The position numbers and the translations under genes are program-made. Below are positions 32,554 through 43,250 of a stretch of DNA of 64,000 nt, in pieces (positions within the stretch are counted from its first letter, which is position 1; every line of letters starts with the position of its first letter). Location: assembly GCA_030685235.1 (NCBI GenBank), contig MU839168.1, forward strand, positions 1 to 64,000, given 5' to 3'. This stretch comes from Copromyces sp. CBS 386.78 (lineage: Eukaryota > Ascomycota > Sordariomycetes > Sordariales > Sordariaceae). The notes under the pieces were generated by a model. The model saw nothing but the letters and a program-made list of their open reading frames with translations. It ran no database searches and was not told the origin of the DNA.

Positions 32554-35500
32554 ATTGCTTCGGGAGCATAGATGCCAGTGTATGACCACCTCTTAGTTTA
32601 GGTTTGGTAAAACAAGTAGGACCCTTGTTGATGGTGCCTTTCGGTGCAGATGAAAGAAGAAGGAAACTTTGAAGCGGAGTGTGTTGGATTCGAGAAATGG
32701 GGCCTTTAAATAATAATAAGATAACCCTGTAACGGAGAAGGAAAATAGGGAACATTCTAGCAGTGCCAGCGTTTGTGTTGATGTTGGGAAGTGTGAATCA
32801 TCTTGTGACGACAGCTCGATGTGTACTCCTTACCGTCGCTTGCTTCCAGTGGTCTTCGATAACGCCACGATGAGGGCTGCCTGTCAAAAGCCCGTTAAGG
32901 AACTACTCCGATAGGACTGCCCCGACCAAAAGAACGTGTGAACGCTTGAATCGGGCTGTTGAGCTTTGTTGGGAGGAGAATGTGTGTTCGACAATAGCAT
33001 CACCACGGTACAGGATACCTGAAAACTGCCAGCCTGCACTATTTGTTTCATCGTTCCATCGACATCTGTCTCTTAATGTTGAGTTGTTGAGAGCTCGGAC
33101 TACAAGGTGAGAAGGCAGATAAGGCAACCACCAGTGTGATCTGACGGTTGAAACGTAAAAAGCTGGCGAGTGTCTGTAATGTGAGACGGATGTTCCCGCA
33201 AGCTTACTGGTTTTGGGTGGAGGGTTGAATGTTGAAATGATTTGCAAACCCCTGAAGAACAATGTATCGTCTTCCATCAAGATAAGTAAGCCCTGATTGT
33301 CCAGTAATCCTGTGTACAGTGAAGAAAGAGAAAGTTGAATGGGATCGATCACCTTCACACAAAAAAAAAACCATAGGGCGATGCGGCGGAGCGGCTCACA
33401 TAATGAGGGAGGGCATGGACCTCTGAGTGCCTCATGTTGATAGGCTGATCAGAAAGTCAAGGCTACGTCCCAGTGCGAGAAGGAAGGGTCAAGGGCGAGG
33501 GGTGAAGGCAGAATCGAATCTCTCGTACCTGGCTTGGTAAAAGAAAGGTGCCTTTGACTCTCCGTTGTCATTGTCGAGTGTGCAGTACCCACATTGGCAG
33601 CCCATCAGAACGAGCTGAAGAGCAACCATGGGTGTTTCCCAGACGGGGGCCTAGTTGTTGAATGAAAAAGTAATCGGATGGCACAAGAATGCCCCTTGGC
33701 TCCGTCAATAATCCCATGGCCACGGCCTCGGATCAAACTACCTAGTCAGCCCAGCATACCAAACCTTGGAATGTCCATCTGTAGAAGAACAATGGAAACA
33801 ACCTTCTTAGAACCGTGTCAATCACAACACAAGTATTGCGGGGCTTGAGAGAATACAACAAGTGGCGTAGATCTCCCTAACTGCGCCCTTCACATTGCTT
33901 ATTTGACTTCCCGTCCCACCAAGTTTTATGAACGGGAGCTGCACAATAGTTCTGGCCCATGCTTGGCCGCCACAGCCGTTTTAAAAAATGTGTGCCACCA
34001 CCATGGGTAGGAATAGTACCGTACTTTTGTTGAGGGAGATGAGCACGCGGAAGGTACTTTTTATATTTGACTAAGAAAATTTTTCGAATGGGACTCCTTC
34101 TCTCCTCTGTTTCGATTCGGCGACCCTGTATCTATCAAAAATTTGATCAGGACTATAGAGAATTTTTTGACTTACAGTCATAATGCTGTTTAGATCTGTT
34201 CAGCTACAGCCATCCTTGAGTAGCCCCTTACCCAGCCCCAGTATCGACCAGGAATGAGTAAGGCAACAACAATGAGGAGCTTGTCCACATGTGCGTCCCG
34301 TATACGGTAGCTCCCAGAAATTTGGGACACATGAGGGTGAACGGTCACCTTAACTTGTCAGAAAATGGATAATTGTTATCTCTTTGTGAAATATGGATGG
34401 TGATGATGATTTCAAGGTGCCTATTGGGATTTTCTTGCTTGTTGTCGACCTGACTATCGTCCGATTCGAAGCACCGCTTTGGAGATAGTTTTGACATGAC
34501 CAACCACAATGCCAGCTTTCCATGGGTTCGGCAACAACCAAACCCGGTCCCGGTGAGAACGTAGACCAAATCAGCATTATGTCTCACTTAATATCCTTAC
34601 CGAAAGTGGCAACTTTTGCTTCGATATAGACCGATAGTGTGAGGCCAAAAGAATCACAGCCGCCATGTAGGGAAGCGAGCATCGTGCTGACTGGTTGTGA
34701 AATTACCGAGTGATCGATTTCCATTATTGCAAAGGCCAAAAGCCGGCGAGGCAACGAAACTAACTTACGTGGTAGGACAAAGTAAGTGACGATAGGTGAC
34801 CGCTCGAATGAGGCGGATGCCGAGATACCTAGTTCTCGTGTTTCCTTCCCGGTCTGACTGGTCCCCATGCTTCGATGAGAAAGCCTCGCGTTGAGAAACA
34901 TGGCGGATTCGATGGTAGTAACTATGTTATCATTTGTGACAGTTGTGGAAGCCGGGAAAGAACGCGAGGCAACAAGCAATTGCTTACTGGGCAGGGCTCA
35001 CCTAGGGAAGCCGCCGGGAAACGACGCTGTACTGTGAATTGCTTGCTCACTGTCCTTGACAGCCATCAAGAACGCCTCGGCGCGGAGACCGGGACCTTGC
35101 CCGGTGGCCAGACGTCATGTTGCCTCAAGGACCGATACAGACAAGTGATGCGCTTACAGAGTGTGCAGGAGGGAGCAAGGAGCAAGGAGCTAAGCTCGGC
35201 CCCGACTGGTTACGCCGAGAAAGTTGCTTGTAGGAAACGCGGTAACAAAAATTCACTTTCTGGATCGACAAGGAATGGGTTGGCGGGAACTGGATGCTGT
35301 CGACTGGGAAGAAGTAGAAGCGGTGTGGCATTGTAGAGGAGCGTATTCTATGGTGGAAATTAGTTGGGCACAAACAAACTGTTCACTGTGGTTGCAACTC
35401 ACCCGACAGTCCCGTCGTTAGAGTTGGCTCCGTCCCAACACCGGACTCTGCGAAAGAACACCCAGCCCCCGAGCTTTTTCGACGGACGAATATCTACTTA

Positions 35501-36013
35501 CCCTCCTCAAAAAAAAAAAAAAAGTGGACTAGAATACAATATCACCCAACTCAGCTGCTTTTGATGTCCTTGAATGCAACGTACATGACAGCGCAGTGTT
35601 GATTGAGATTGCATCCAGTATGCGCCAACGTTCCCAATTCGGCGAGCTGAACACCATCAGGTCGTGAGGGCGCCCATACGGACGACCTGGCTTGACACCC
35701 ATACTGCAAGCAATCCCACGCGACTTCCACATTTGCTTCCCATGGTAAAGAAATTGAAAAGATGATCTGCAATCCGCTCGACCGGGAGGGAAAGAGCAAA
35801 AGTGATCGGTTGGCAGCTGCGACAACCCACACGCACGATGATGCGCGAACTATTGGCAGGACCCTGGAACGTATGGAGTGCATCTCTGGAAAAGCTGGCT
35901 GTCGGGAACACTGTAATATTGGTGGCTGGGGATGAATAAGAAAAAAAAGAGGGATATCTCAGTAAACTAAATGACAAGAATCGAACAAAAAGTGCGTCTT
36001 GGGGTAGAAGTTA
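32554..36013. other. 3.5-kb intergenic region; no supported gene
   Basis: Frames of 65-153 codons occur on both strands but carry no domain, begin mostly at non-ATG codons and show no consistent splice partners. A-runs lie at 33361-33370 and 35511-35523. The last 500 bases are 3' sequence of the siroheme synthase gene. An unrecognised short or multi-exon gene near 32.9-35.3 kb cannot be excluded. Confidence 0.45.
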
Positions 36014-37894
36014 TCATGCCGCTCCGGTGTGCGCAACGCCAGAAGTGGCATCAAGCGAAAGACCCAGAGAGTCCTCAAAATCCAGGTCCTTAAACTGGCC
36101 ATCCTCCACAACCCAAGGGTGCCCCTCCTTCTTCGGCGTGTACAGAACCTCGCAGGCGCGACCGACAACCAAAAGCCCAGGTGGGCGGCTTCCTTCCTGC
36201 TCGATGGCTTGCTCAACGTACCGGAGCGTTGTCCGGATGACTCGCTGGTCAGGGCAAGTGGCTCTCTCGATAACCGCACACGGTGTGTCAAGCGGCCACA
36301 GAGCCCGTTGCTTCTCGCCCTCCGAAACCTCCGCGACCCCATCAACCTCCTCGAGACGCGTCGTCAACTCCTTGACCAGTCCTCCGATACGATGCAGCGA
36401 CATCAAGAACACGACCGTACGACTGCCAACATACTCGGGTGGCACAGGAGGCTTGCCCTTCTTGCCCGTCCCAGTGCAGATGAGCACCTGGTCCGACACA
36501 TCGCGCTGGGTGGCAGGAATACCGGCAAACAGCGGCGCACTCAAGCTGCTCGTGATGCCCGGCAAAACCACGACACGATCGCCGAGCCCGTGCTCCCGGA
36601 AGAAGGCCACCTCCTCGCCGCCGCGTCCATAGATGAAGGGATCGCCCTGCTTAAGCCGCAACACCGTCTTGCCCGCACGAACACCCTCCAAAGCCTGCTC
36701 GAGCAGCTCTTCCTGCGCACGATCGGCGTTTCCGGGGAACTTGCGCGCGATTGAGACGGGCGTCCGGCGCGGGATCATGTCCAGAACACCGGAGGGAACC
36801 AGCTTGTCGGCGAGAATCAGGTCGGCTGATTGGATGGCCTTGTAGGTGGCCCGAGTGAGAAGATCCGGGTGGCCTGGACCGCTGCCGGCGAGGAAGATGC
36901 GTCCGAGACGACCATTGCTGGCGGTAATGCTGCTGCTGCCTCCCTCGCTGACGGTGCCCGGGGAAACGGGTTGTGCTGGTGATGCCGAAGAGTTGTCGCC
37001 GCTGAACCCGGGATATGCCTGGAGGATGCTCTCCACGTCATCGTCGGTGATCTCCACCAGCTTCTTCAGGGGCCAATACTCGCACACCTGTGCCAACCAC
37101 CGCATGCGGCGCGTCTTCGCCGCCTCGGCTTGCACGTCCAGCTCCGTAACAAGTTTGTTAAACGTTGCCGACTGGTCGATGGAGTCGTCGACGCCCTCGT
37201 TCACCGCGGCAGCAATGGCGCTTTCTGCCGCAGTCCTGGCCTCAGCGTCCTCGGTGATGACCCTCCTTCTCACGTCTCCAAGTCGGGCACACGCGGCTCC
37301 CAATCCCTTGGGCAGCGCCGAAGCCACCTCTCTTCTGATACGACTAGCCAGCTTGCAGCCCCTACCATTGGTTGTCACGCCAATCTGCAGCGGCCCGTCG
37401 ACGTGTACACTCAGGAGGCTGAAAGAGCACAGCGCTGGGTTGTCCAGCACGTTGACAGGAATGCGCTTGCGCTTGCACAGAGCTGATACCCGCTCGGCCA
37501 GCGATTGGTCGTGTTGTGTCACGAAAACGGCGTCCACGACGTTGTCCACCTCGGACCGGCCGAGCGTAAAGAGGTCCTCATCGGCGAAAGACCGATCCAA
37601 GTGTGTTAGGGCGCCGGAAGAAATGTAGTTGGCCAGGGTGTGGTGCAACTCCCGCTTTTGATTTTGTTGTGAGTCCCCTGTTGCTGTTGGGGTCACATCT
37701 GACTCGGTTGTTGATGGGGCCGAAACCGGAGCGATCAGAATGGGTTTTGCGCCCACGCCGAGTGACTGGGAGACTCGGGATGCCGCCAGCGGATTGGAGC
37801 CGATGATGAGGTGAACATGTTCCCGGCAATCTTGTGCCGTAAGTAGGGTAGTATGGTAAGCTGAAGCAGCCGTAGGTAGATTTGGGGATGCCAT
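36014..37894 (-). CDS. Fused siroheme synthase: precorrin-2 dehydrogenase/ferrochelatase plus uroporphyrinogen-III methyltransferase
   Basis: Makes siroheme, the cofactor of sulfite and nitrite reductases. One exon, 626 aa. The N-terminal part (about 1-230) is Met8-like: a nucleotide-binding fold with LIIGSNPLAASRVSQSL near 28-45, VDAVFVTQHD, and IPVNVLDNPALCSFSLLSVH. From about 330 follows a SUMT (Met1/CobA) domain with IFLAGSGPGHPDLLTRATY, LRLKQGDPFIYGRGGEE, VVLPGITSSLSAP and a C-terminal LLVVGRACEVLY. A low-complexity Ser/Gly linker (about 295-325) joins them. This is the CysG domain order, carried in yeast by two separate genes. The start is the first ATG of the frame, and sequence further upstream opens only with TTG. 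The Met8 loop is GSNPLAAS rather than the usual GGGxVA. Confidence 0.94.
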   Translation of the reverse strand: MASPNLPTAASAYHTTLLTAQDCREHVHLIIGSNPLAASRVSQSLGVGAKPILIAPVSAPSTTESDVTPTATGDSQQNQKRELHHTLANYISSGALTHLDRSFADEDLFTLGRSEVDNVVDAVFVTQHDQSLAERVSALCKRKRIPVNVLDNPALCSFSLLSVHVDGPLQIGVTTNGRGCKLASRIRREVASALPKGLGAACARLGDVRRRVITEDAEARTAAESAIAAAVNEGVDDSIDQSATFNKLVTELDVQAEAAKTRRMRWLAQVCEYWPLKKLVEITDDDVESILQAYPGFSGDNSSASPAQPVSPGTVSEGGSSSITASNGRLGRIFLAGSGPGHPDLLTRATYKAIQSADLILADKLVPSGVLDMIPRRTPVSIARKFPGNADRAQEELLEQALEGVRAGKTVLRLKQGDPFIYGRGGEEVAFFREHGLGDRVVVLPGITSSLSAPLFAGIPATQRDVSDQVLICTGTGKKGKPPVPPEYVGSRTVVFLMSLHRIGGLVKELTTRLEEVDGVAEVSEGEKQRALWPLDTPCAVIERATCPDQRVIRTTLRYVEQAIEQEGSRPPGLLVVGRACEVLYTPKKEGHPWVVEDGQFKDLDFEDSLGLSLDATSGVAHTGAA

Positions 37895-39900
37895 CTTCGC
37901 CACCTCTGCGAGGAAACTGTTTTGAGGCTTGAATGTCGGGGGTTCTCTGAAAGAACCCTCTGAAGGCCTCGTTCGCCAAGTTCCTGAAAAGCACTCGGGA
38001 TGGCCCAAGTTTCGAGGATCTGAGTATGAAACGAGTTTGATTGCTTGATCTTGTGCAGTTGTGCTCGAGGAGAGTGATTGTCAAAAAAAAGATAAGGTAA
38101 ATGTGTTGTCGTAGGGCAGGGTATAAAGAGATGGGATGAGTGTTCGCGGGTAGGTATTCCCCAAACAACAGATGACTCGGGTTTCTGATCAAGGGAGCTA
38201 GAAGAAGATGTTGTTGTTCAAATGCTCAACCAAAGAGACTCCCACACGTTTATACTCTTCCACCTCCGGACTCCGGCCAGTCTGTCGGTGTCCTGTCCTG
38301 TCATGTCATGTCGTCTCGTCCACCACAAGGAGTCACGTTGAGGCGGCTGTTCCAGCAACTCCGCTGGAAATGGGCATGTAAGTCGACAAAGAAACAGGGG
38401 TGATCATCGCCCAGAATTGCCATTAAGCAGATTTGGCCACTCAGAAGGCATAAAATGCTCTGTTTTGGGTTGCAGAATCTTTTTAGTGCCCGCTGACGCC
38501 ATTCTGAAGGGACCCGCTTTCGCCGCAGTTCCGCCTGCGGTCGCGGCAATGGGTAAACCGCAGGAGCGGCTGTCGGTCGATGCTTGGTCGCGGTGATGGT
38601 TCGTTAACAGACGGTTCAATTTATACAGCTAGATGAAGGCATAGGCAGGGAATTGGAATCCTCAAAATGACACAACTGTATCTTGGATGTCTATGAATAC
38701 TCTCGAGATCCTTTCAAAAAGTAAGAGCATACAACTGCAAGAAGATAGTGGTCCTCTAAAACGCGGAAACCGTTAAGTCAATAACAACATATCATCCCCC
38801 ATTGCTGCTTAGTTCGATTGGTGATGAACCCGCACGTAATCCCGCACCCCAACATCCCTCGATACATAATCGCCGCTAGGAACTATCAAACGATAAAGAC
38901 TGATAAGAGTCCCCTATCCAATTCCATGTCCGCGGGACAAGACCGGAGATACTCAAGTACGCATAATGATATTCTGGCATCCTATTTCAATGAGGATGTT
39001 CTTTGTGTACGGCCAACTACCAACTTGTGCGGTGGGAACTTCGGAGATGCTCAGTCTCAGACGGAAACCTGTTGGCAGCTTGATTCGACTTCCGCGGAAT
39101 GAGAGCAAGGAACGTATACATATGAGCCTCTCTCTCGACTCTATCACAAACCGTTATTGTGATCACAAAACTTAACATTCCATCCTAATAACATTGCCCA
39201 AAACAGTTACTGCAAAGACCTCTTATATCACCAAACCCACCAAAACCAGTTCTCATCGACTGCCTAAGCAGATACACATCAGCGGTTGAACACATTTATA
39301 TATTCCGCTGTCAAACAAACACCCCTCCTGCAGCCTAACCCTTTGTCGCCGCTTCGACCCTCCATGTCTTTTGTTGCAAGAGTTCAGCGTCCATCCCGAC
39401 ATGTCTTCAGAGTCCTTCCCCACTAGCCCGTCCTTCCGTATATGCAGATTCAAAAAAAAAAGACCAAATTATGTACAATGCAGAAAGGAAAAATAGGAAA
39501 CAAAACTTTGTTGCTGTAAACTCCAATTTTCCACCAGCCACCCCTAACAACACACCGAGAAACAGTCGATATTGATAACTCGAAGAGAGGAGGCCAGAAG
39601 ATGCAGTAGGACAAGAGCGAAAACCGGTGGCGGAAAAACAAATGGTTGACAAGGAACCACTGCTAGATGTGAAATCGTGTGCATCGTAGGACAGAAATGT
39701 CCGGTATCGGCGTCGTATAGGCGTCCTTGGGCGATGGCGTAAATGAGCTGGTCCGGAGACGTAGACGTGGTTGCCCATGCTTGCTAGTGGTGCTCGCATT
39801 CGCGTCGATCTTACGTATGGAGACGCAAGCTTGCCTAGCATCGAGGCTCGAGAGGACGGCCTATGCTGGGGCCATATCCGGGCTATTCGGTCTGCCGTCT
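37895..39900. other. Intergenic between siroheme synthase and rho3; no supported gene
   Basis: The part to about 38300 is leader and promoter of the siroheme synthase gene. It contains GATAAGG at 38091-38097, a GATA-factor-type core that would fit nitrogen or sulfur control but is too short to prove it. The direct repeat TGTCC/TGTCATGTCATG lies near 38291-38310. The rest shows only short frames and the rho3 3' region. Confidence 0.5.
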
Positions 39901-40843
39901 TCACATCACCACGCACTTCGACTCCTCGCGATCCTTCTTTACTGACAGAGCGACACGCGCCGCCTCGGTGAAGGCTTCGTTAACTCCCCGGTTGCGCATG
40001 GCGGAGCATTCGAGATATCGAAGGGCCTTGATCCGGCGGGCCACTTCCAGGCCTTGGTCGTAGCTGATCATGGGTTTCTTCTCCCGCTGAGCACCGTCCT
40101 CGTTGCCGGCTCCGCCATCCTCCTCGTCTTCGGTTGCCTCGCGAAGGTCGCACTTCAACGCCACCAAGACAATCTTGACGCCCGGGCAGTTTTCCGCAAT
40201 CTCGCCCTGCCACTTGCTTTCGACGTTTTCGAGAGAGTCCTTGCTGTCCACGGAGTAGCAAAGCATAATCAGGTCGGTATCGTCTAGTAGACCGTAAGTC
40301 AGACATCGCTCGTATAATACGGTTAGCGGCTACCGGTAAATGTCAAGAACCTACCGTACGATAGACTTCGTAGTCTATCGAATTCTTCCTGGCCGGCGGT
40401 ATCCCATAGTGACAGTTCGATGTGGACGTTATCGACGAAGATGTCTGAGGAAACATTAGTATCTCATTGGCAGACAGTCTGGTCAATTGCGTATCGTAAA
40501 CGTACCGTGCACATAGTTCTCGAAGACTGTCGGCTCGTATACAGTGGGGAAATAGCTGGATGGGAGGTTGAGCGCATATCCTAAGATTGCCTGGCATTGG
40601 CGGTTCAATCGCAAACATACCCTCTTGTGAAAACGTTGAGTAGTGAGGTCTTTCCGCAAGCACCATCGCCGCTGTTGCCAAGAGGCCGAGTCAGCAATTG
40701 ACCTCATAGTCATGGAGTCTCTCCACGCATTGTGGTGTCGCGCCGATCAATCCGACACGGGACGGACAAGGTAAGGGCGTCTGAACTCACAGCAAGACGA
40801 GCTTGCGCTGCACGGTTTTCGAACCTCCGAGTCCGCAAGGCAT
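39901..40843 (-). CDS. rho3: Rho-family small GTPase Rho3
   Basis: A polarity and exocytosis GTPase at the plasma membrane. Five exons on minus: 40843-40791, 40671-40621, 40555-40506, 40444-40355 and 40283-39901, giving 208 aa. All four introns have GT-AG ends and 61-119 nt. Motifs in order: P-loop GDGACGKTS at 19-27; effector loop [28 protein letters not shown]; the guanine-specificity motif read here as ALKCDL (LKCD for TKxD, as in Rho3 proteins); a charged Rho insert ([13 protein letters not shown]); [14 protein letters not shown]; and the C-terminal CVVM prenylation box. [18 protein letters not shown] at the N-terminus is the extension that distinguishes Rho3 from Cdc42, Rac and Rho1. Confidence 0.97.
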
Positions 40844-43250
40844 TTTGACTGATGTTCTGAGGAAAAAAAGAAGTGATTGAATCGAGTTGTTGTGCTGTTA
40901 CAGGATTGCCGTTTCCGAGTCTCGATTGAACAGCGATAGAGCGGATTGGTGGGCCCCTTTTAGTTGCGTCTTGAACTCGATGATGAATGTCCCCAATTGA
41001 CTTTCTTCAAAGACAAGGATTTACCGAGATCGGATCCGAAAATAAGGATGGCGGGCGAGCGAGCGGGAAGAGAATAAAGGACTCTGGACAAACGAGCCGC
41101 AGACGTTTGACTATATCTTGCTGGAAGTCGCAAACCGATTGAAGATGATGACGAAGTGGAAAGAGGGGGCGGCAGCGGCGACGGAGCAGAGGCTCGATGG
41201 GGGTTGCAGTGGTGTCGGTCGAAAAGGAGCCAAAGCCAAAAAGGTAGAGGAAGGCCGATACGGGGTTTCTGGGGTACAGCAACGGGGAAGCGCTGAGCAG
41301 GTCGTAATCGGGGGATAGTAAGTTGGAAGAACTTGAAACTGTGTCGTTCTGCGTGTGTGCCGCCGCAAGAGAGTGTGAGTCGCCGGGAGTGAGGTAGCGG
41401 GCGGGGGATGAGAATAGGACGGGGACGGAAAGAAGGGAAAAAGCGAAGGGCAAAAAAGGGATCGGGAAGTGCAGTGGAAAAGCGAAGGGAGTTTGGTCGA
41501 CAGCGTACAAGTGAAGAAGGCAAGTTGTGGACGAAATTGAAGTCGGAGATGAAGTCAGCGAAATTGGACTGGAGCGAGGCAGGACTCGTCTATCCGCACA
41601 GTGCAGGGGCGCCCCGCTGGTCCTTCCTTCCAGTGGCCGCTGCAAGCCTGCAGGTGTAGTTCCAGTGCGAGGTTGAAGACCACAACAACTGGAACGGGTC
41701 GGTTTGAGGAGACCGCACACGCACCCACACGGTCTGCACAAGTGGAAGGTGTGCTGCGCGCCCAGCACAGCTGTGATGGTCGAAGGGGGCGAGAACATTG
41801 GGCTGGGCCGGTGAGGTGGGTCAATCGTCAACAGTGAACAGGTGCCTTCCAGCCACTCATTGTGCGACAAACTGGTCCACCCCGACCTCAACACGAGCCA
41901 TGCCGTTCGGGAAGGAGAAGAAGAGTGTGGGGCCAAATGCTCGCTAAACATTGGCAGCGATTTGATATTCAGGGATCAATCTTGAACTCCTTCTGGTCGA
42001 AACCGTCCCTTGCCATCCCTCGATCGCTCAATCTCAACCCGTCAATTTCTATTTATCCATCCCGACTATTTGCTACTCGCTTCCTTACGCATATCCCTTT
42101 TGAATAGCCAGTCTAGTTCACGGAGTGAGGAATCCACAAAGGCTATATACAACTCCAAATCTGCCCTCACACGACCTGAAAGGTTTCCGGTTTGCAGTGC
42201 TTCTCGTACACCGTTGCACAAACATCAACTGGACTTAATCTTACTCACCCATCCTTATCTGCAGCACAAAGTCGTAACCCACACCAGCCTCGCACCTCGT
42301 GCAGATAGGGCGATCTTGTCCTGGCTACGCGCAGCATTGAGCAGTATAAAACCTTGTTAGGAGTGCATATCATCTTGCCTCAACCTGGAACACATTGGTC
42401 TCATGTAGCCCTCTAGAGCCCAATTGGCTCGTGGATGGAATGCAAAGTTGATGTTGTGCAGCAAGGGCGGGTTGAGTTGTTCATCCGTATCCTGCACAAT
42501 GACTTGGTAGTTTTGTTATTGCTGTTGTTCGACCAGACGAAAGGACAGGATGGGACGGAATGGGTTTTGGAGACGTGATGAGGCTGATTAGTCGGCCAGA
42601 GGGGAACCGCTCTCTGCTGTTGTGTACGCAACACCTGGGTACCATTTCTCACGCCGACTCTGCGAGACTGCTTGACGATTAGTGTTTCGGTTTGCTTTTT
42701 CGGCGAACCGGATGTGAAAAGAGTATTATCACATGTGACTGGATGTGGTATCTGGTAACTATTTACAGTTCAGCCCAGCAGCCCAGCAAGCCACCATTCT
42801 AGGGAGATCATACCCAAGATGTCGGGTTTATGCTCCACACTCAGCAACAGCCTCAACGAGAACCCCGGATTTGGCAACCCGAAAATGGGGAAGCGATTGA
42901 TGGCTATATTGGTCTTTGCACTGTATAAGACAAAGGTCTCGAACAAAATGTGACTGTCTGCGTTACTTTGCAAGTTCCCGTCCCCAAACTACGCAGCGTG
43001 GGGGAACTTGTTGCTGTGGCTGGGTTGAGAGTTTCATGCCTCTGGCATCATGTAGAAGCCATGACGGCACAAGCAGATGTTGTAGCTTTACTTGAGAAAC
43101 ATTGCCCGACGCAGTTCATCGACTTATTATGAAGAACATTTAGCTTTGTAGTATTGATATTGCTTCCATAGGGTATTTATTGTAAGGACACCTATGTTCC
43201 CTATCTCGCATCCACATATCTTACACACCTTCACTCCCCTCATCTCCTCT
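40844..43250. other. Intergenic and leader region upstream of rho3; no supported gene
   Basis: A 314-codon minus frame at 41007-41951 is rich in Pro, Ser, Leu and Arg, has no domain and overlaps the likely rho3 leader. I treat it as chance in GC-rich DNA. The rest holds short frames only. A long leader is common for signalling genes in these fungi. Confidence 0.5.

Noticed and set aside
32903..33358. 151-codon minus frame
   Set aside because: Opens with GTG; the first ATG leaves about 120 codons. No domain, membrane segment or splice support.
34875..35336. 153-codon + frame with several Cys and Arg
   Set aside because: No zinc-binding spacing or other domain, and no splice partners. It overlaps other chance frames on both strands.
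36846..37628. 260-codon + frame opposite siroheme synthase
   Set aside because: Antisense shadow of a well-supported gene, without a domain.
41007..41951. 314-codon minus frame upstream of rho3
   Set aside because: Composition is Pro/Ser/Leu/Arg-rich as expected for chance frames in GC-rich DNA. It has no domain and lies in the probable rho3 leader.
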